Shown here: piece after piece, positions 22,340-34,189 of the stretch
How the letters are laid out: every line of letters begins with the position of its first letter
Position numbering within the stretch: position 1 is the stretch's first letter
From: Adiantum capillus-veneris
Taxonomy: Eukaryota > Streptophyta > Polypodiopsida > Polypodiales > Pteridaceae
NCBI GenBank assembly: GCA_014529385.2
Contig: CM043948.1
Coordinates: forward strand, 24,922,451 to 24,986,450
Length of the DNA stretch: 64,000 bases
Direction of reading: 5' to 3'
Translations under genes and position numbers: made by a program
Notes under the pieces: model-generated
Told to the model about the DNA's origin: nothing
The model's input: the letters and a program-made list of their open reading frames with translations, nothing else
Database searches by the model: none

Positions 22340-23674
22340 CCTCTTTTGGAGCTTCAATGGTGGAAGCTCTAGGACTCTCATTGCAAGCATTTCTTTTGGG
22401 GCAAGAACAATAGCCATCCCCACACTTAAAACATTTATGGTCCTTGTGAAAATATTCAAGATCTTCAAGAGAGAGTTGTTTTTACCTTTGTAAACTCCCT
22501 TCTCCTTGGACCGATTGTTGTTGTTGTGGTTGTTGGAATTGCCTTGGGAAGAATTCTGGACATTGGTTTTTCCCTTTGCATCACTCTTGTCTTTGTTTTC
22601 CATGGGCTTGACATTCCGTCTAGCCCCTTGTTGGAAATTGATGGTGGTGTATTACTTTGGTGATAAAACCAGGCCGTTGAGAACTGACGTACTTGGCCAT
22701 CTCTTCAGGTAATCCCGCATAGAATAGTTGCTTTTGCTAGGCAAAGTCTATCTTTTGAAAGACAGTAGCCTTGAGATGTAAATTCCAAAACTTGTCTACA
22801 TATTTGTGGATAGACTCATGAGAGAGAAGCTTCAAATTGCACCATTCGATAAGCACTTTGTCCTTTGAATTGCTTGCAAGGAATTGCTTCATGATGGAAA
22901 CTCGTAGAGTTTTCCATGTCTTTGGGGCTTCGTCGTTTCCACAAAGGCTAGCCCACCATTGACGAGCCGATTTTTGGAAGTGCATAGCTACATGGTGTAG
23001 CTTGGAGGACTCTGTGAAGCCCTCGTCTCCAAAGGCCGCATCAAATTGATGGATGAAGGCCACAATACTTTGTTGGTAGCACCAAAGGTGCCATCATAGG
23101 TGAGAAAAGAGATACTCTTTCCTCCCTCATTGAACTTCTTGAGCTTTTGTGACCTTTGCCATGTAGGGTAAGATTTGCGACGTCCTCCTCTCTTGTTTCT
23201 CTAGGAGAATAGCCATAGCTTTCGTCGGAAGAGGAGGAAGGTGAAGAAGAAGGAGAAGAGGCTCTTTCTTGTCCTTTTCTTCCTTTGTTTCTTGTCTTCC
23301 CTTTTGTAGTGATGAGGAGAAGGATTGTGGGCTGAACGTTTCCTCTTGGGAGGAGTTGGCAACCGTCTAGACCGTCGTCTTCGTGGAGCCACATCTTCAA
23401 AGGAACTTAAATATTCATTACTTTCTTGCTCTTTGGATTCCTCCTCTTGTATGGGAGAGAGTCTTCTTTTGGGGGTCTCTTCAAGACGCCTCCTAAGCTC
23501 TCCCTCCTCTTGGAGAGAAAGGGAAATCCCATAAGCACGAGGTTGTTGAGTAACTTCGGCTTGCAAAGCAGGGTTGCCCATAGCTTGCTTCAACCTAGTA
23601 ACAAGATAATTGACAAACATGGGGGCATCATCATTAGCACCTTCATGTGCAAAATCAAAGTTATCAATGTTCAT
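22340..23674 (-). pseudogene. gag: chromovirus gag
   Basis: Starts at 23674 (MNIDNFDFAHEGANDDAPMF) with a basic Ser/Arg-rich N-terminal region. The capsid core follows at 23063-22737 (FQKSARQWWASLCGND...TWKTLR). An Asn-rich linker (22603-22500) leads to a zinc-knuckle remnant CFKCGDGYCSCPKRN at about 22435-22390, where the His is Tyr. At least two frameshifts are present. Confidence 0.75.
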
Positions 23675-24094
23675 TCTACTCTCCTAGTTATTGTCAGCCA
23701 TGTTAAGATAATTTGAGTGTTTGTTGAGTGTATTCTTTGGCAATTCATAACCTTAGTTGCTACTCCTCTTAGCCTTTGAAAATCAACACTTAAGTATCTA
23801 CACCCACGGGTCAAATTGGTTCATAGAGAGTAGTGGAGTGGGTATTGTAGAATTGCTGAGGGCTAGCTCCTTTCAGACTTCTTATGGCTCAATAATGGTA
23901 AAGCCATCGGCAATTCTAAAAAGACTCCATTATTAAGACCAAAGCTCCCAAGGTGTACACCATATCCCACATAGTGGGCTCAACAAAACCGATAATAGAT
24001 CCCAATATCACTTACCATAATATAATTAACAAAATCAACCATTAATAGGCTACTTAAGGACCTCTCTTCTTAAGCAAGAAAAGAGAAACCAAAT

Positions 24095-24106
24095 TCTCTG
24101 ATACCA
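24095..24106 (-). other. chromovirus primer-binding site
   Basis: Minus strand TGGTATCAGAGA, matching the initiator-Met tRNA PBS at 11 of 12 positions, one base from the 5' LTR end at 24108. Confidence 0.85.
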
Positions 24107-24565
24107 GTGTAATGGAAATGGCCTATGAACTATGAGAGTAGCGAAATTAGGAAAATTAGAGAAAGCACTTTTGTGAGATTACTTTGGGAGCATAGAGGGT
24201 GAACTTAATTGATGGTAGCAACATAAACATAGTACTTACTTAACTTGGCATGAATAATACTTTTACAAGAGAGAGAGTTTAGAGAACATGACAACAATCG
24301 AGGACCGGATTTATGTGGAGCCAGTCCCCCCTCCAATAGGCATTTGTATTATAGATTCTCCCAACAAGAGAGACTTGGTAGAATACAATCTTTGTGTTCC
24401 TTGTGACCTAGGTGATGTAATGAATATGGAAATTTTCATACATCACGAGCATACCAAAAACTTTGCAAAAAGCATTAACTATCCCAAGCCTCAGTCCCAA
24501 GGCTTCAAACACCTTCAAAGGTGGAGAGAGCTAGCGAGGAATGAGGGTAGGGAAGAGGAAGAAGA

Positions 24566-25998
24566 TGTTGGGTTTCCAAGCCCAAAATGTGTCAGTCTGT
24601 GGGAATTACCCCTTATGGAGCATGCAAAAGAACTCCACTTCATTTAGAAGTGTGCACGACAATTTTTAACTATATATGTAAAGCTTTGATTAATCAAATA
24701 TAGCGTGCTTTGTTGTATTGTTGTGCTGAGTCTCTCCTTGCTCGCTCATTTTGTTGTTCTCTCTCTCGCCATGTCTTGCCCAAGGTGGCACCCACCATAG
24801 CCATTCCACCCAACACTAGTATCAGAGCCCAGGTCGGCGGCTAGGGCATTGGCTAGGTGCAGCAACCTCGGACAGGCAGGGAGCATCGGCAGCATCTCAA
24901 GACGCTCAATGGTTGCCCTAGGCAAGGTGGACGTCGTCACAGGCAAGGTGGTGGCAAGGCAGACTGCATATCAAAACGCTTCTATTGCAGAGGGCTGAGG
25001 CAGTATCTTCGATAGCATCTCCAAAAGCTGCTAGTGAGGTAGTTTTTGATAGCATCTCAAAAGGCTACTAGTGAGGCAGTTTTTGCAGCATATCAAAATG
25101 CTGTTTGTAGGAGCCACTTCGGAATTTTGCATGCATTTCAAAAAGCTGTGTAGAGTAAGGATTTTCCAAACTTCTCAAAAGGCACACTACAAAGAAGCTT
25201 ATAAATTTGTCAACGATCGACATCGACAATACTTAGCAACGGCATAGACAAAGCAGTCACTAGAAGAAATACACATATGCACATCGATTTGAGGTTTTTT
25301 CGACCAATTGAAGCTAGCAATAAAGGTAGTGAATATTCTTTCAATTATTTGCTTCAAGCACGCGGCATATCAACAGATGCAACACATGAAGATGTGCTTC
25401 AAGACTACAGTACAAGCTTTCACAAACTATTTTTGTCGGTTTAGTGTCGTAGTATGTCATCTTTTGTCTATTGTCAAAACGATCATTTACTTTTCAGTCA
25501 AAGCCTTGTTTCCAGTTATTGTCATGCCAAAATTTTGTACAGGGTTATAGACACTGCTACGGTAAGACCACCCTTATGTTTGGTTTGAGTTTTGATTTGT
25601 CTCACACTGATAGTTGTTTGATGGAAGGGCACACACATACCTGTGTTATTGTCAAGGGAGGGGACTTCTACTCATAGTTTCAAGCGATTGAACTCTGCCA
25701 TGGTCTGTCTCGAGTCCATTGTCAGTGGTTTGGGCTTTAGGGGGGGTTGTTGCATTTCCAAGCCGAAGATGTGTCAGTCTATGGGAATTACCCCTTATGG
25801 AGTATGCAAAAGAACTCCACTTCATTTAGAAGTGTGCATGACAATTTTTAACTATATATGTAAAGCTTTGATTAATCAAATATAACGTGCTTTGTTGTAT
25901 TGTTGTGCTGAGTCTCTCCTTGCTCGCTCGTTCTGTTGTATCGCTCTCTGGCCATGGCTTGCCCAAGGTGGCACCCACCAGAGCCTCGCCACACAACA
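24566..25998 (+). mobile_element. TRIM-like miniature LTR retrotransposon
   Basis: LTRs at 24566-24815 (250 bp) and 25748-25998 (251 bp) are clearly homologous. The first begins TGTTGGG and ends CCCAACA. TAGTATCAGAGC at 24817-24828 is a one-mismatch initiator-Met PBS, and a G-rich tract (AGGGGGGGT) lies just before the second LTR. The 932-bp interior has no ORF of note. Flanks GAAGA (24561-24565) and TAAGA (25999-26003) are a target duplication with one change, confirmed by the uninterrupted sister LTR at about 17452-17475. It must be mobilised by another element's proteins. Confidence 0.85.
24885..25190 (+). repeat. GCATCTCAAAAGGCT motif array
   Basis: Seven or so degenerate copies of a 15-bp motif (for example GCATATCAAAACGCT, GCATCTCCAAAAGCT, GCATTTCAAAAAGCT) at uneven spacing in the interior of the miniature element, close to its PBS. 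Confidence 0.65.
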
Positions 25999-27124
25999 TA
26001 AGAAACATTCCATAGGAGAAATAAGTAGTTCCTCACTTATCATCACTCTTCTTGCTAGCATACATAATAGCATAGTAATGAAGATGGAGAAGATGGCAAG
26101 CTTAAGCACTGAAGCATGGCTCTTGGTTGGATTTGCATTCCATAGCCAAGAGTGTTGGTGTAGGCTCTTAACTTCTCTACTAGCTTGGAGAAGGAGATGG
26201 AGCTCTTTCACTTTGCACTTTACACAATGAGAGTGTGTGTGAGTGTGTGTGGGAGAGTTACCCCCTAAGAAACCCCCCTTCTTGCTTTGGTTGACCCCCC
26301 CTTGTAGCTCATGCTTGAAGATCATTGGACCTTACCAGGCCTAGCCAATCACATACAAGAAGGATATCAAGCAATAAGGGCAAGCTTGGGACAAGTGTGC
26401 CCCTTTCCCCTTTGAGAGAGAGGACTTGATAAATGCTAAAACAATTAATTAAATTAACTAATTTATCATTGGACCCGTTGGGAGGCCAACCAATAGGCTT
26501 TAGACACACCATGAGAGGGCAACATGGGTAGGGGCTTGACATGTGTCCTTGCTTCCTCTTGAGGGTTGGGCTTTCTTTGTGTGGGCTCGCCCCCTCTTAA
26601 GTAGGGATTGAATTTGACTTTTAGAACACCTTACCCTCAAGCACCTCCAGCTTGGGTAGTGTTCCCACAAGCACCTCAAGCTCCCTAGTCGACAAGCACG
26701 ACAGGCACCTCAAGCATCTTAGTCATCAAGCACGACAAGCACCTCAAGCACCTTAGTCATCAAGCACGACAAGCACCTCAAGCACCTTAGTCAGCAAGCA
26801 CGACAAGAACCTCAAGCTTGGGTCGGGTTCCCACCTCAAGCTCAGCCCTAGATTACCTAAGGTCAAAGGACTTTTAACACTAACCCTTGGAGGTCTTCAA
26901 TGAAGCTAACCCTAAGGTATTTAAGCTCCATTGTCTAGCCTTGCTCTTTGAAAGACCATCTCTCATTTGGACCCCTTTACCATTGGCCACGTGTTGAGAT
27001 AGATATGTAAGCACATGTTTATATTCTAACCCTTGTTCCCGTTTATTCTCCCACATTAAATGATCAGTTTAATATGAGAAAATAATTTGGCTTGGTTAGA
27101 TATTAGATTTTATGACATTCTATT

Positions 27125-27892
27125 TTAGGCTTTGATGTCTTGCATGTTAGCACTTGCAATCAACATGTCATCAACATACAACATTAGGATGATGAACTTT
27201 CCATCTCCCAAATTCTTTGTGTAGACATAGTGATCTGAGTTGCATCTTCGAATTCGTGATCCAACATTTATCGATTGAACTTCAAGTACCACTATTTTGA
27301 TGCTTGCTATAAACCATACAAGCTCTTCTTTAATTTGCAAACCATTTTCTCCGTACCTTTTACTTCATATCCCTTTGGTTGAATCATGTATATTTCCTCC
27401 TCTAAGTCATCGTGAGGGAATTCCGTATTTACATTTATTTTCTCAAGATACAAATCATTAGCAGCCACAAGGCTTAAGACAAGCCTAATTGAGTTCAATT
27501 TTACAAGAGGAGAAAATATTTCATTGAGGTCAATACCTTTTGAGAAAAACCCTTTTATTACAAGCCTGGACTGGTACCTTTTCTTCCCACCTTCTTCTTC
27601 CTTGAGCTTATACACCCATGTATCCTGCAGTGCCCGCTTACCTTTAGGCAACTCAACCAGCTCCCATGTTTGGTTACGATTTAATGAGTCCATCTCCACT
27701 TGCATGCTCTTCATCCATTCTTCTTTGGATTCGTGTTGTATAGCTTCTTCGTACGATTCCGACTCTCAAGAATTTGAGACCAAGAGATGGTTGAAGGAAG
27801 GAACAAACCTTTCTAGAGATCACTTGTTCTTGTGGATCTTCAAGGAATAGGTTGAGGCTCCTCATTTGGTTGACATTGTTGCACATTGTCAC
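27125..27892 (-). pseudogene. copia RT N-terminal part
   Basis: 27714-27307 shows the copia RT entry NQTWELVELPKGKRAL and DTWVYKLKEEEGGKKRYQSR. At the first catalytic block, INVNTEFPHDDLEEEIYM, the Asp usual at this site (DVKTAF) is Asn. YVDDMLIA is intact at about 27157-27182. The gene stops at the chromovirus insertion and resumes at 17007. The stretch 27892-27715 is the integrase-RT linker. Confidence 0.85.
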
Positions 27893-27999
27893 TGTTTACA
27901 CTCCTTGAGCCTTCATTGTCCTCAAGCTCCATGTACTCATCACGTGTTTCTTTTGTTTGTTTTCTTTCCAAGTAATCTTTGTACATATTTTATTCATTG

Positions 28000-28990
28000 A
28001 AAATTACATCCCTACTTTTGAGATTTTACCATCTTCAGGATTCCATAGGCGATACCCAAGCTTCTCCATACCCAATTAAGAAACACTTTTTGGACTTTGC
28101 ATCTAGCTTTGACTTTAGGCTTCTGTCTATGTGCATGAAATCCTCGCACCCAAACACTTTGAGAAATGCATAATTCATCGGTTTACCTGTCCATGGCTCT
28201 TCTGAAACTTCCCCATCCAATGCCATTGAGGGTGATCAATTGATCAAGTACACAGATGTGCTTACTGCTTTTGCCCAAAGCTCAAGTGGTAGGCCTACAT
28301 GTAGCTGCATGATTCAGGCTCGCTCCATGATTGTTATGTTCATCCTTTCAAATATGCCATTTTGCTGAGGTGTCCTTGGGGTTGTCCTTTGGCTCTGAAT
28401 GCCATTGCTAGCAAAAAAGCTTTCAAAAGCCTGATTGCAATATTTGCCTCCATTGTCGGATCTGAGGCATTTAACCTTGGTACTTGCTTCATTCTCCACA
28501 AAGGCTTTCCACCTTTGAAACATGGAAAACACATTGGATTTATTTTTCATTACATAAGCCTATGTTTTCCTAGTCACATCGTCTATGAATGTTACATAGT
28601 ACAATGAGCCACCAAGTGATGGTGTACTTTTAGGACCCCAAACATCAGAATGAACCAACTCAGGTGTTTTATGTTTTCTTTCATTTCTTGATTTTTGAAA
28701 TTTTACCCTCTTTTGTTTACCGTAAACACAATCTTCACATCACTCTAAGTCCACTTCTGTCAAACCTGGTAGAAGCTTCTTTGATTGAAGGATTTGCATT
28801 CCTTTGGCACTCATATGCCTAAGCCGGTAGTGCCACATGTATTGTTGACTTCTGTAGTTGTTGCACAAGTTGAAGATTATGTACTGACAATACACAAGTA
28901 AAGTGTTCCAACCTTTTCTTCTTTGGCAATCACCAACTATCCCTTTGAGATCTTCCAACTTCTGTTTCCAAATGCAATGTTGTGACCTTC
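28000..28990 (-). pseudogene. copia integrase
   Basis: Order on the minus strand: WHYRLRHMSAKGMQILQ (zinc-binding His pair), CEDCVYGKQKR (Cys pair), ELVHSDVWGP, SLYYVTFIDD, CLRSDNGGKY, TPQQNGIFERMN. The three DDE residues are present. Several stops and frameshifts occur, for example near 28310 and 28740. Confidence 0.85.
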
Positions 28991-28999
28991 ATCATCCAA

Positions 29000-30080
29000 T
29001 TGTCATGTAGAGATCAATTTTTTGCAAAGAGAAGGAACATGCCTAACATCTTCAAGCTTCCATTCATTTCCATTATTAGTTTTGACACAGATTGTACCTT
29101 TGTAGAAAATTTCACAAGCTTCATCATCTCCCAAGTATACATACACAAAATTACCTTTGGTGTAATCTTGGAAATGCTACTTATGCGGTGTTGTATAGAA
29201 TAATGCCCCAGAATCTACTAGCCACGAATTAGACACATTGTCTAATGAGAGAAATAGAGCGTCTTGCTCTACTTTACTTGCCACATTGGCCTCTGATGTT
29301 GGCTTGTTGTCTTGGGACTCCGACTCCTACCAGCAATCCTTCTTGACGTGGCCCTTCTTGCCGCAATTCCAACATTCAAGAACTAACTTTGTGTGTGACT
29401 TGCTCTACCTTGAGCGATCACCACCTTTTGGTTTTTGAACCTCTCCTTAGGCCTTCCTCTTGTTTCCACTGACAATGCAGCACTTGATGATTCACATGTG
29501 CTTCTCCTTTGCATTTCCTTGCTTAGGAAAACACCCACAACATCATCAAACTTAAGAGTTTTTTGTTTTAGAGACAGAGTTACTTACAGACATCACAAGA
29601 CTGTCCCAACTATCCGATGAGACAATAGTATAAGGAGGGCTTGCTCTTTGTCGTCAAAATTGACATTCACCAATCAAAGTTGACTTATGTTTGTGTTAAA
29701 GTCATTTAGTATTTTGAAACTGAACCATTCTCTGCCATCTCTGGATTGAACAAGCGCTTCATGAGAAATACCTTATTGGATGCCGATGATTTCTCGTAGG
29801 CCGTGAAGTGACTTCATCAAGTCCTCCGTGGTCTTCATCTCCAAAACGTTGAACACCACCGTTGTTGACGCCAAGCTTAATCGGATTGTTCCTAATGCCT
29901 TTCTGCCAAGGACAATCCATGATTCATTTGCTATTGTTGCACGCTTCTTTGCAAGATTGCCTAGTGGCAAGAAAAGGTCCTATTGGTAGAGATAGTCTTC
30001 AATCTGCATCTTCTAGTGTTGGTAGTCCTTGCCGTTGAGCTTCTCAATCTTGAGATTCCCTTCCTCCGTCATTACTCCCA
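29000..30080 (-). pseudogene. copia gag, zinc knuckle and protease
   Basis: Gag N-terminal region at about 30075-29660 (KMQIEDYLYQ, RKALGTIRLSLAS). A perfect zinc knuckle CWNCGKKGHVKKDC is at 29374-29333. The protease signature SWLVDSGALFY lies near 29230-29200. Reading frames are interrupted in several places. Confidence 0.8.
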
Positions 30081-30131
30081 CTCAATTCAAGGAATCCTTT
30101 CCTTGAGATACTTTAGCTATGAGAAAACCTT

Positions 30132-30143
30132 GCTATGATACCA
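30132..30143 (-). other. copia primer-binding site
   Basis: Minus strand TGGTATCATAGC, one mismatch to the initiator-Met tRNA PBS, two bases from the 5' LTR end at 30146. Confidence 0.85.
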
Positions 30144-30145
30144 GT

Positions 30146-30838
30146 TGTTAGGAAATAGGACGTAGCTAAGTAAATATTAGAGTAGTTTACTTAATAGAGA
30201 GAGATTATTTTCACACATGAGAGATTATAGAGTAGAGAGAGAGAGAGAGCATGATATACGTGGTTCACCAGTGTGGGCTCTATCCACAGAAAAGCAGCCA
30301 CTCAATGGCTTTAGTACTTCAAACAAGAAGTAGGTTATAAAGGGATTAACCCTTAATAGAGCTCCCGCCTTGCTTCACTCTCACCATCTCACATCAACTT
30401 CACAATGCACCACAATGCATTTTGTGTGTAGAAGAGGCCTCCTTTTATAGGTCAAAAGGGCTACCCTCTCTCATAAGAGGCAACCGTGTGTAGCCGCCCT
30501 TGTGTAGACAAGTCCAAGTTGGACTCTCCAATGTGCCCATGTGTGGCCGCCCTTGAGAAGACAAGTCCGCCTCGGCCACCAGCCATTGAATTCGGCCATT
30601 GGTCATTGACTTTTGACCACCGACCAATAGGCCAACTGACCGACCATTTTTCGACCACTTTCCGACCACCATTCGACCATAATATTCCGACGAAAAGGAA
30701 TCTCTAGCGTGAATTTTTGGTTTTTCGGTAAGTGATTTTTCTTCGTGCACGATGACTTCTCCTTAGAACAGGGGCCTTACAAATGTGTGTTTTTAATACA
30801 AAAAATTACAAGGGGCAAATCAGGCTCCATACTTAACA
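30146..30838 (-). repeat. copia 5' LTR, complete
   Basis: 693 bp. On the plus strand it runs from TGTTAGG to CTTAACA, so it begins TGTTAAG in its own orientation. A GA-rich block lies at about 30200-30251. Homologous to 15450-16066. Confidence 0.85.
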
Positions 30839-32160
30839 AGAAAAACCCTAGGTTAGCAGAACTTTTCCTCAAAAGAACAAAAACTAAATTGATTGTAACG
30901 ACTGACTTGGTGCACAAAATACCAAACTTGAAGGGATCCATAGCGTAGGTATATAAAACCTTTCCACAAGCTCAAATGACCATTTCATTGGGGGCTAGGG
31001 GGCTGCATATATAATAAGCTCAAATTTGGCCCGATGTGGAAATCAGGTTCCGACTTCACAAAATGCTCTGCCATAGGTACCATAAACAATATACCTAGGT
31101 GTAATAAAGAGAAAACAAATTTTGAGGCCTATGGCACAAGAAATTTACTCAGAGGGCTACAAAGCGTCATCTTTTACCCAAGACCACAAATCTACTCTAA
31201 ATGGGACAAAATTTGGCACAGGAGATCCCTACAATCTATGGAACATGTTTGTAGACCTAGAGACAAGAAAAAGACCACTACCAAGTGTCATGGGCAGCAC
31301 TATCCAAGTTAGAGAACCATGTGGAGAGAACCACACCAAGGAATTAAAACAAGTTCAAAAAGGGGCTAAAAGTTACTTATTAGGCCTATACGCAAATTGT
31401 GTACTACTAGATGTCAATTTGGTCCAAAATTTGCAAGGGTATATAATAAGCGCGCTTATTATCTCCGGACCTAGATTGTACCCCATTTTGCACTCTCTCA
31501 TCACAGACCCCCCCTTCCACATGTTGCATTACATCCCTAAAACCCCTTACATCACAAAATCACTTCCACATTGTTCCCACCATCAAAAACGCACTTGAGC
31601 TTCCAATTTTCAATATTTAGCCCAAGGGAACAATTGCAAACCCAAAACTTTTCAAAATCACATTCAGGGCAAGGGGACATGCTGGTCAACCACCCCATGA
31701 AGAGAAAATGCAAAAAAGTTGCAAAAATTATCTCCATAGTCAAAATGAGCCCATTCTTACAAAATCCTATCACCATCGGCTATAATATTTTATTACAAGC
31801 CCACACATCAATTTTGGGACAAATTGGACATCCTAAGAATTGGCACCAACACTTAGTTGTTTTCAGAAGCCTTCAAGCCAAAAAATGACTCTAACCTAGC
31901 ATTCCATCCAAATTCTCCCAAAATCCAAAAATTACATGTCTTCGATGTATATAACCCATATGAAAAACCAAAGTTCAAAATTGAGTCCAAAATCATGTCC
32001 TAGATATTGAGTGCTTAGTATCTCAGATGCAAATTTTTAGCCAATTTGGTTTTTTAGTGATTGCATTTTGTTTTTATGCATTATAGTAGTAATTATTTGA
32101 CTTCAAAGTTAAATTGATTTGCTACAGCTCATTTGGGGCTCATAAGAGATTCTCGACTCT
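30839..32160. other. non-coding stretch right of the copia element
   Basis: No convincing gene. ORFs up to 158 codons here have no recognisable motif. A perfect 20-bp palindrome centred on GCGC lies at 31443-31462. Confidence 0.4.
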
Positions 32161-32163
32161 GAA

Positions 32164-33310
32164 ATGTACCTAATGATAGATTATGGTGTATTAACTCCAA
32201 ATTCAATGCAAAACATACGAGCAACTCCAAAAAAGAAAACTCAAAAGCAAAAGCTTCTAGAACTACCCAAGTATCAACTCAAAGAGGATTCCATCCACAA
32301 AGCAAAGAAGACATATGCTAGGGAAACATTATTGGAAGACACCATGTGGGCATATTCCACGGTGCAGATTCCACATTGTCCAAAACACCCAAACAACAAG
32401 GGGAGAGCAACAATAAATTTGGTCGGAGTGGTACCTTCTTCAAGCGGATCTGAGGTAGAACCCACAATTCCTATAAATATGGTGACTCAAGCTCGAGTTC
32501 AAGAAGCTACCAAGAACAAACCTCTCAAAGACACACAAATTGCATGTTCAAACAAAATTTGAATGCATATCAGTGAGGACCGGAAGAAAATTGTGGAAAG
32601 CTAAATGAGAAAAAAATGAAAGCAAAAAGGCTAAAAGAGAAAACCACCTTAAAAGTTGAGTTGAAACAAACCAAAGAGTGGCTAAAACAAGAAAAGAAAA
32701 TAGGGAACAAACAAAGAATGAAAAATCATCCAAAATTTCATCAGGCGGTTTAGTCTTGACAAAAAAAAGCAATGGAGCCTTTGGATCCTCAGTTGCAAGA
32801 CAAGGAGGCAAGACTCGAGAACAATTAGACACTAGAATAGAAAGGGTTGACATATTTGTATCTTGAATTTGAAACACAAAGATAGGAAACGTGCAAACTG
32901 CTCATAGAGACTACTCAAGCTCTAATGGAGCCAAAGAAACCAAACATGCCTAAACCAAAAGTTTTAATCCACAAAAGGGACAGGGAAATTGAGCAAAAAA
33001 AACAAAAAAAAAAAAGCCAGGTCTCAAAAAAACAAGACTGAAACTACAACTTGAAAATGGATTTTTAGAGAAACTTATGGGTATTCTAGAGCAAATCATA
33101 GTATCCTCCTCTAGGATTGACTACGAGCATACCTCTGTAGTAGTGGATTTTGGAAAGAGCAACAACTTTGACGTCATTTTGGGGTGATCATTCATGTGTC
33201 AACTTAAAATGGTGCAATATTGGGGCTATGACCACCTCTACTTGCATCATAAGGGTATTACGAGGGTCAGCATCAAGGATCATAGTTATAGAGATGTTAA
33301 TTGAACCCTT
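32164..33310 (+). pseudogene. gag-pol junction and protease relic of a Ty3 element
   Basis: 32164-32562 contains MVTQARVQEATKNKPLKDTQ, similar in style to the gag-pol junction of plant Ty3 elements, followed by lysine-rich pieces (32600-32866). At about 33118-33310 the frame reads VVVDFGKSNNFDVILG, then FMCQLKMVQYWGYDHLYL, which fits the C-terminal half of a retropepsin domain (ILG-x-x-F-M). RT, RNase H and integrase are not found downstream; the post-integrase module follows within 500 bp. Confidence 0.5.
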
Positions 33311-33774
33311 GTGGAAGACTTTGACTTGACTATGATCCATGGTAAGCAAATACCTACATGGTTGTAAACAAAACACATATTTAGATGTGCGGAGCATCCG
33401 AATGTGAAAGCCTGAGGAAAGAGGATTGCATCCTAGAGAGATCAGTAGGGGAAAAAGACTACATTCAAGAACCATTCCCAAAAGATTTATTTAAACCTTT
33501 TGGATGAGATCAAATATTGGATACTCTAAATGTGTGAGTAAATGAAATAATACCTACAAAGTTTTGTGATGAAGATGGTTAAATGTGTTGCAGGAAGCCA
33601 ATGAAAATTGTGAGTATGAAAGAAGAAAAGGTGAGCCAAACAACCATGTCATGGATCACAATGCAAAAGCACAAACAAAGGATAAGAATTAACCATGATC
33701 CACGAGAATATGTCATCATTGACATACCTAAATAATCAACAAAAGTTGTTTCAAGGAAGCTGACTCCAGAAAAT

Positions 33775-34180
33775 TTGTCGTTGGAAGCAGATAAAGAAGC
33801 AATGTTTCCAAGTTCCACATCAAATGTTCAACAGACTCAAGATCAAGAGAAGAACAATGATAAGATGAAAGATCAATTGTCTACTACGGTGATTAAATTT
33901 AGCTTATGTGGCATAACAGGACTCAAAATTATATGTTCAATTGTGATAAATCCTTATGCAACAAGGAATATAATGTCTTATGGCACGTGGATAATGATGG
34001 GAAAGCCGCCAATCAAAGAGCTAGAAGAAATAGTGTAGACCACTTCTAAAATTCTAATTTCTAGCTTTAAAGTGGTAGAAGCCATACTCAAGTTGAGTAT
34101 TGGGGAGTTCAAGGACAACTTCTACATAATCAACTCCCATCATATCAAAGAGAGTCTAGTCCTAACCAGTAACTAGATGA
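33775..34180 (+). pseudogene. post-integrase retropepsin-like domain, second copy
   Basis: ATRNIMSYGTWIMMGKPPI aligns without gaps to AKYNLLSYGVWCQLGKPPL at 7660-7730, with 10 of 19 residues identical. The position of the catalytic Asp is Asn here (VINPYA against LLDMCA). A stop at 34036-34038 follows, and the reading continues with EFKDNFYIINSHH. It is a relic of the same lineage as the element at the left of the window. Confidence 0.55.
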
Positions 34181-34189
34181 ACATTTTCT

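Larger units (their letters stand above)
17008..27117 (-). mobile_element. Ty3 chromovirus nested in the copia RT
   Basis: Left LTR 17008-18678 and right LTR 24108-27117 (the latter holding a 1433-bp miniature element) flank 5.4 kb with gag, protease, RT, RNase H, integrase and a chromodomain-like tail, all on the minus strand. The LTR starts TGTCATAAAATC and ends ...CCATTACA. A PBS lies at 24095-24106 and a PPT next to 18678. The 5-bp flanks on the minus strand are TAGAA and GAGGA, an imperfect target-site duplication. The copia protein resumes in a sensible register on both sides. Confidence 0.85.
24108..27117 (-). repeat. chromovirus 5' LTR, interrupted
   Basis: Homologous to 17008-18678. 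The LTR sequence is 24108-24565 plus 25999-27117, the gap being a miniature LTR element and its target duplication. Adjacent to the PBS, so this is the 5' LTR. Confidence 0.85.
15450..30838 (-). mobile_element. Ty1/copia element, split by a nested chromovirus
   Basis: Minus-strand copia element with a full 5' LTR at 30146-30838 and a 3' LTR at 15450-16066 that lacks the outer 115 bp or so. The internal order is PBS, gag, zinc knuckle, protease, integrase, RT and RNase H, which is the copia order with integrase before RT. A chromovirus (17008-27117) sits inside the RT. The copia reading frames are broken by many stops. The sequence next to the intact end is AGAAA (30839-30843), but the other flank is truncated, so no target-site duplication can be checked. 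Confidence 0.85.

Noticed and set aside
23201-23400. Long basic ORFs on both strands in the Ser/Arg-rich part of chromovirus gag
   Set aside because: They are frame shadows of the low-complexity gag N terminus.
25892-26542. Several ORFs of 75-150 codons in the chromovirus LTR
   Set aside because: They lie entirely within LTR sequence, are duplicated in the sister LTR with stops, and have no domain.
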